This document shows positions 60,361 to 64,000 of a DNA stretch of 64,000 nt, piece by piece. The stretch's first letter is position 1. Each line of letters starts with the position of its first letter. The position numbers and the translations under genes were made by a program. The notes under the pieces were generated by a model. That model had not been told where the DNA came from and did no database searches. It saw only the letters and a list, made by a program, of their open reading frames with translations. Source of the DNA: JAIVJM01 sp963816985 (GTDB lineage: Bacteria > Acidobacteriota > Blastocatellia > Pyrinomonadales > Pyrinomonadaceae); NCBI GenBank assembly GCA_963816985.1, contig CAWFMF010000004.1, forward strand, positions 992,001-1,056,000. Reading direction: 5' to 3'.

Positions 60361-60681
60361 ATGGGCGCATCCCGCATAGACATCTTCCGGCTGATGCTCG
60401 AAGGCGACCCCGACAACACGTCGGTCATGTTCGGGCTGGCGAAGGAGTACGAGAAGGCCGGGCGCTTCGGCGAGATGGTCGAAGTCCTGACCGAGTACCT
60501 CCAACGCGCCGACGACGAGGGCAACGCCTACGGGATGCTCGCCACGGCGCACCTCCGTGAAGGCAACCGCGACGCCGCCCGCCGCGCCTACGAGCGCGGC
60601 ATCGAGGTCGCCCGCGCCCACGGCCACCCCTCGATGGCCGAGGACTACCTGATGACTTTGGAGACGGATTTCGAGGACTGA
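60361..60681 (+). CDS. Small TPR protein
   Basis: 106 residues with about two and a half TPR units (SVMFGLAKEYEKAGRFGEMV, GNAYGMLATAHLREGNRDAA, AYERGIEVARAHGHPSMAED). Starts 8 bases after the acyl-CoA dehydrogenase stop and lies before the E1 genes, so it is co-transcribed with catabolic enzymes. Cytoplasmic, probable scaffold; partner unknown. Confidence 0.75.
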   Translation: MGASRIDIFRLMLEGDPDNTSVMFGLAKEYEKAGRFGEMVEVLTEYLQRADDEGNAYGMLATAHLREGNRDAARRAYERGIEVARAHGHPSMAEDYLMTLETDFED

Positions 60682-60738
60682 CGACCGGGGAAGCATTTCT
60701 ATTCGCACTGATTTTTTAGAGCAGGAGAGTTAGCAATC

Positions 60739-61749
60739 ATGGCGACCGAGATTAAGGCGCGCGAATACCGTGGCTTGGGCCGCGAGCAACTCGTCGAGAT
60801 GTACCGGACGATGTTTCTGTCGCGGCGCGTGGACGACAAGGAGATTCAGCTCAAGGGGCAGAACAAAATCTTCTTCCAGATTTCGGGCGCGGGGCACGAG
60901 GCCGTGCTCGTCGCGGCGGGGATGGCGATGAAGGCGGGGTACGATTGGTTTTATCCGTACTACCGCGACCGCGCGCTCTGCCTGCAACTGGGGATGACGC
61001 CGCTCGAACAGCTCCTCTCGGCGGTCGGGGCCGAAGCCGACCCCAACTCGCACGGTCGCCAGATGCCTTCGCACTGGGGGCATAAGAAGCTCAACATCGT
61101 CTCGCAGTCGTCGCCCACGGGGACGCAGTTTTTGCAGGCCGTGGGCTGCGCCGAGGCGAGCTACCGCGCCTCGCTCGTCGAAGAGATTAAGGAGAAGGTC
61201 GTCGGGTTCAAAGGCGACGAGGTCGTCTACTGCTCTTCGGGCGACGGGACGACGAGCGAGGGCGAGTTCTGGGAGGCTCTGAACACGGCGAGCAACTTGA
61301 AGCTGCCGGTCGTCTTCCTCATCGAAGACAACGGCTACGCCATCAGCGTCCCCGTCGAGGTGCAGACCGCCGGGGGCGACGTCTCGAAGCTCGTCGCCGG
61401 CTTTCCCGATATGTATCTACAGAAGTGCGACGGGACAGACCCCATCGAGTCGCTCGAAACTCTGAACCGCGCCGTCGAATACTGCCGCGCGCGCAAAGGC
61501 CCGGCCTTCGTCCACGCCACCTGCATCCGCCCCTACTCGCATTCGCTCTCCGACGACGAGAAGCTCTACCGCTCCGACGAGGAGCGCACCTCGGACGCCG
61601 AGCGCGACCCCGTGAAACGCTTCGGCGCATTGCTCGTTGACGAGGGCGTCGTCACGCAGGAGGAGTTGCAGCGCATCAAGGACGAAGTTGACCGTGAAGT
61701 CGACCGAGGCGACCGACATCGCGCTCGCGAGCCCGCAGCCCGAACCTGA
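60739..61749 (+). CDS. 2-oxoacid dehydrogenase E1, alpha part (before a frameshift into beta)
   Basis: 336 residues, with GGAGAG before the ATG. Alpha-type TPP enzyme: YRTMFLSRRVDDKEIQLKGQ, NKIFFQISGAGHEAV, then YYRDRAL, and the TPP motif GDGTTSEGEFWEALN followed about 27 residues on by EDNGYAISVPVE. Homology ends near 61704; the remaining residues (RGDRHRAREPAART) are out of frame. One extra C at about 61704-61705 explains this: dropping it yields DREVDEATDIALASPQPEPE, the usual alpha-beta junction of fused E1 proteins. Likely 2-oxoisovalerate or similar dehydrogenase E1. Confidence 0.85.
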   Translation: MATEIKAREYRGLGREQLVEMYRTMFLSRRVDDKEIQLKGQNKIFFQISGAGHEAVLVAAGMAMKAGYDWFYPYYRDRALCLQLGMTPLEQLLSAVGAEADPNSHGRQMPSHWGHKKLNIVSQSSPTGTQFLQAVGCAEASYRASLVEEIKEKVVGFKGDEVVYCSSGDGTTSEGEFWEALNTASNLKLPVVFLIEDNGYAISVPVEVQTAGGDVSKLVAGFPDMYLQKCDGTDPIESLETLNRAVEYCRARKGPAFVHATCIRPYSHSLSDDEKLYRSDEERTSDAERDPVKRFGALLVDEGVVTQEELQRIKDEVDREVDRGDRHRAREPAART

Positions 61750-62860
61750 GACGGCGACGCGCTTCGTCTACTCCACGGACGTTGACCCGACCGCGAAAGA
61801 GTTCGACAAGGAAGACGGCGTGGAACTCTCCGGCAACGCCGGGACGATGGTTGACCTCATCAACCGCTGCCTCCACGAAGAGATGGCCCGCGATGCTTCC
61901 ATCGTCGTCTTCGGCGAGGACGTGGCCGACGTTTCGCGCGAGCAGAACCTCGACAAGGTGAAGGGCAAGGGCGGCGTCTTCAAGGTCACGGCGAATCTGC
62001 AACGCAAGTTCGGCTCGGCGCGCGTCTTCAACTCGCCGCTCGCCGAGGCCAACATCGTCGGTCGCGCAATAGGGATGGCGACGCGCGGGTTGAAGCCCGT
62101 CGTCGAGATACAGTTCTTCGACTACATCTGGCCCGCCTATCACCAGATTCGCAACGAGCTGGCCCTCATGCGCTGGCGTTCGGCGAACGACTGGAAGTGC
62201 CCCATCGTCATCCGCTGCCCCGTCGGCGGCTACCTGAAGGGCGGCGCTGTCTATCACTCGCAGTCCGGCGACACGCTCTTCACGCACATTCCGGGCATCC
62301 GCGTCGTCTACCCGTCGAACGCGCTCGATGCTAACGGGCTTCTGCGGACGGCGATTCAATGTGACGACCCCGTGCTCTTCCTCGAACACAAGCACCTCTA
62401 CCGGCAGGCTTACAACAAGTCGCAGTACCCGCCCGACGGCTTCACCATCCCGTTCGGCAAGGCGCGGACGGTGAGGCAAGGGACAGACCTTTCCATCATC
62501 ACCTACGGCGCGCTCGTCCAACGCTCGCTCGTCGCCGCCAAGCAGGCCGAGCAGCAGCAGGGCATCAACGTCGAAGTGATAGACCTCCGCACGCTCTCCC
62601 CTTACGACTGGGAAGCCATCGCCGCGAGCGTCAAGAAGACCAACAAGCTCATCGTCGCGCACGAGGACACACGCACGCACGGCTTCGGCGCGGAGATCGC
62701 CGCCCGCGTCTCCGAAGAGTTGTTCGAGTACCTCGACGCGCCCGTCCGCCGCGTCGCCGCGCTCGACACCTTCGTCGCCTACGCGCCCCGCCTCGAAGAC
62801 CACATCCTCCCGCAGGTCGAAGACGTGGCGCGCGCCATCACGGAGCTTTACAGCTACTGA
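61706..62860 (+). CDS. 2-oxoacid dehydrogenase E1, beta part
   Basis: The beta half of a TPP-dependent 2-oxoacid dehydrogenase: MVDLINRCLHEEMARDASIV, VFGEDVADVSREQNL, GVFKVTANLQRKFGSARVFN, SPLAEANIVGRAIGMATRGL, GGAVYHSQSGDTLFTHIPGI, VYPSNALDANGLL and a C-terminal THGFGAEIAARVSEELFEYL. In Acidobacteria and relatives alpha and beta are often one polypeptide; the linker ATRFVYSTDVDPTAKEFD fits that form, so this is probably one gene of about 706 residues interrupted near 61704. Decarboxylates branched-chain or other 2-oxoacids; E2 and E3 are not in the window. A terminator follows. Confidence 0.85.
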   Translation, partial: EATDIALASPQPEPETATRFVYSTDVDPTAKEFDKEDGVELSGNAGTMVDLINRCLHEEMARDASIVVFGEDVADVSREQNLDKVKGKGGVFKVTANLQRKFGSARVFNSPLAEANIVGRAIGMATRGLKPVVEIQFFDYIWPAYHQIRNELALMRWRSANDWKCPIVIRCPVGGYLKGGAVYHSQSGDTLFTHIPGIRVVYPSNALDANGLLRTAIQCDDPVLFLEHKHLYRQAYNKSQYPPDGFTIPFGKARTVRQGTDLSIITYGALVQRSLVAAKQAEQQQGINVEVIDLRTLSPYDWEAIAASVKKTNKLIVAHEDTRTHGFGAEIAARVSEELFEYLDAPVRRVAALDTFVAYAPRLEDHILPQVEDVARAITELYSY

Positions 62861-62869
62861 CCCGCGTCC

Positions 62870-62898
62870 CGGCCCGTCGCCTGTGGGCGGGCCGTTTT
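62870..62898 (+). terminator. Terminator after E1 beta
   Basis: A GC stem (CGGCCCG at 62870-62876 with CGGGCCG at 62888-62894, extended by near-pairs) followed by TTTT at 62895-62898, 10 bases after the stop. Confidence 0.75.
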
Positions 62899-63090
62899 CC
62901 GCCTCCGACACAACTTCGTCACAAAATTATTGACTTCCGCTTACGGAAGGGGCTAACTTCTTTCCCAGCCCACGCCAGTACCCCGGACTGGCGTTCCGAA
63001 GACGCAGGGTTTCGCCCGTTGAAATCCCTTCCCAGAGGGCCGAGGAAGACCTGAAGGCCCGCCAAATCCGTTTGAGAAATCGAGTCCGCG

Positions 63091-64000
63091 ATGTTGAACC
63101 GCAAGCTTCCCCCGTGGCTGGCGCTTCTGGTGCTTTTTGTCTGCGCCCCTTCGCAGGCAGACGCCGAAGAGTCTCTCCCTGAACTCATCCGCCGCGTCAA
63201 ACCGGCGGTCGTCTCCGTCATCACCTACAACGAGAAGGGAGAGGTGGCCGTCACCGGCAGCGGCTTCTTCGTCCGCCCCGGACAGGTGCTGACGAACTTC
63301 CACGTCGTCGAGGCCGCCGCGCGCGCCGAAGTCCGAACCTTCGAGGGCAAGGGCAAGACCTACGCGGTCGCCGGGTTGATAGACGTGGACGAGGAAGGAG
63401 ACCTCGCCTTACTCGGCGTCGAGGTTCCGGCGGAGCGTTCGCGCGTCTCGGAGACGACGACGGTGATGCCGGAGGAGGGCGAGCGGATTTTCGTCATCGG
63501 CAACCCCTTGAGGCTCGAAGGCTCGGTCTCGGACGGCATCATCTCGGCGGTGCGCGAGGTTCCGAGCCTCGGCAAGATCATTCAAATCACCGCGCCCATC
63601 TCGCACGGCAACTCCGGTAGTCCCGTCTTCAACATGAAGGGGCAGGTCATCGGCGTCGTCACCATCCGCGTGATGAACGGGCAGAACATCAACCTGGCGA
63701 TGGGCTCGCCGCGCTTCTCGGTGCTGCGCGAGGGCAATCGGCCCTTCAGCTTCGACGAGCTGGCGGCGCGCTCGCGCGGCTCTCTGAAGTCCGAGGCCGT
63801 CTCCGAGTGGTCGTACCGCAACGGCTTGAACTCGCTCTGGCTCGGCAACTACGAGAGCGCGCTCGGCTACTTCGAGTCGGCGGTGAACAAGAACCCGAAC
63901 CGCGTCGAGGCGTGGATACAGGTCGGCTTCTGCAAGGTCAAGCAGGGCAAGACGCAGGACGCCATCCGCGCCTTCCAGCAGGCTCTGAAGCTGCGGCCCC
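63091..64000 (+). CDS. Exported trypsin-like serine protease with TPRs (3' partial)
   Basis: Open from the ATG at 63091 to the end of the window. Signal sequence (LPPWLALLVLFVCAPSQADA), then an HtrA/S1C-type protease: His in VLTNFHVVEAA, Asp in DEEGDLALLGV, Ser in APISHGNSGSPVFNMKG. Near residue 245 the protease gives way to TPR-like helices (NGLNSLWLGNYESALGYFES, then VEAWIQVGFCKVKQGKTQDA) at the right edge. Probably periplasmic; the TPRs may bind substrate or partners. No PDZ domain is seen in the available part. The 230 bases before it (62861-63090) hold only the E1 terminator. Confidence 0.85.
   Translation, partial: MLNRKLPPWLALLVLFVCAPSQADAEESLPELIRRVKPAVVSVITYNEKGEVAVTGSGFFVRPGQVLTNFHVVEAAARAEVRTFEGKGKTYAVAGLIDVDEEGDLALLGVEVPAERSRVSETTTVMPEEGERIFVIGNPLRLEGSVSDGIISAVREVPSLGKIIQITAPISHGNSGSPVFNMKGQVIGVVTIRVMNGQNINLAMGSPRFSVLREGNRPFSFDELAARSRGSLKSEAVSEWSYRNGLNSLWLGNYESALGYFESAVNKNPNRVEAWIQVGFCKVKQGKTQDAIRAFQQALKLRP

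Overview
The window is 64 kb of GC-rich DNA from a Gram-negative, aerobic-type heterotroph. The gene content fits Acidobacteriota, most likely a Blastocatellia-like lineage. This is inferred from two very large Oar-type TonB receptors with carboxypeptidase-regulatory-like N-termini, DUF4388 and DUF4214 proteins, an HspR-controlled dnaK operon and a fused-type 2-oxoacid dehydrogenase E1. No rRNA, tRNA, CRISPR array, phage module or intact insertion sequence was found.

Layout. 1-9.4 kb: end of a GGDEF/receiver protein, a zinc-ribbon/PH membrane protein, a DUF6599-like protein, an AT-rich structured intergenic region, then cell-wall and amino-acid genes (L-asparaginase II, 3D-domain protein, dapF, PBP4-type carboxypeptidase, L,D-transpeptidase). 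9.6-16 kb: a TonB receptor and LPS-type sugar genes (heptose kinase, GT9). 16-25 kb: cytochrome P450, methyltransferase, WYL regulator, SDR, two DUF4388 proteins. 25.5-33 kb: HD-GYP, a Pro-rich repeat protein with an ADP-ribosyltransferase-like C-terminus, a second TonB receptor. 33-42 kb: a giant kinase-cyclase-ATPase-TPR regulator and the dnaK-dnaJ-hspR operon with a promoter carrying an HspR-type operator. 42-49 kb: pgsA, phosphoesterase, SLC13 transporter, response regulator, MBL exonuclease, PAP2. 49.3-52.4 kb: a microviridin-type graspetide cluster (two precursors, two ATP-grasp ligases). 54-59 kb: a large secreted beta-helix/repeat protein. 59-64 kb: acyl-CoA dehydrogenase plus E1 alpha/beta (branched-chain catabolism) and a trypsin-like protease running off the end.

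The most interesting system is the graspetide cluster at 49341-52415. Its precursors carry PFFARYL and PFFARFL leader motifs and three TLKYPSDxDE cores, two of them in one 155-residue precursor, followed by MdnB- and MdnC-like ligases. No acetyltransferase or ABC transporter lies nearby.

A second, genome-architecture signal is a set of at least 17 intergenic palindromes. Eleven of them are built from 7-bp units. They sit at or just after gene 3' ends, sometimes supplying the stop codon, and at several junctions fill the whole intergenic gap. Genes without them tend to have ordinary hairpin-plus-T terminators instead.

Caution on sequence quality: four genes (GT9, dnaJ, the repeat protein, E1 alpha/beta) are each broken by a shift that one extra base would explain. 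This looks more like assembly error than four pseudogenes, but programmed +1 shifting cannot be excluded for dnaJ.
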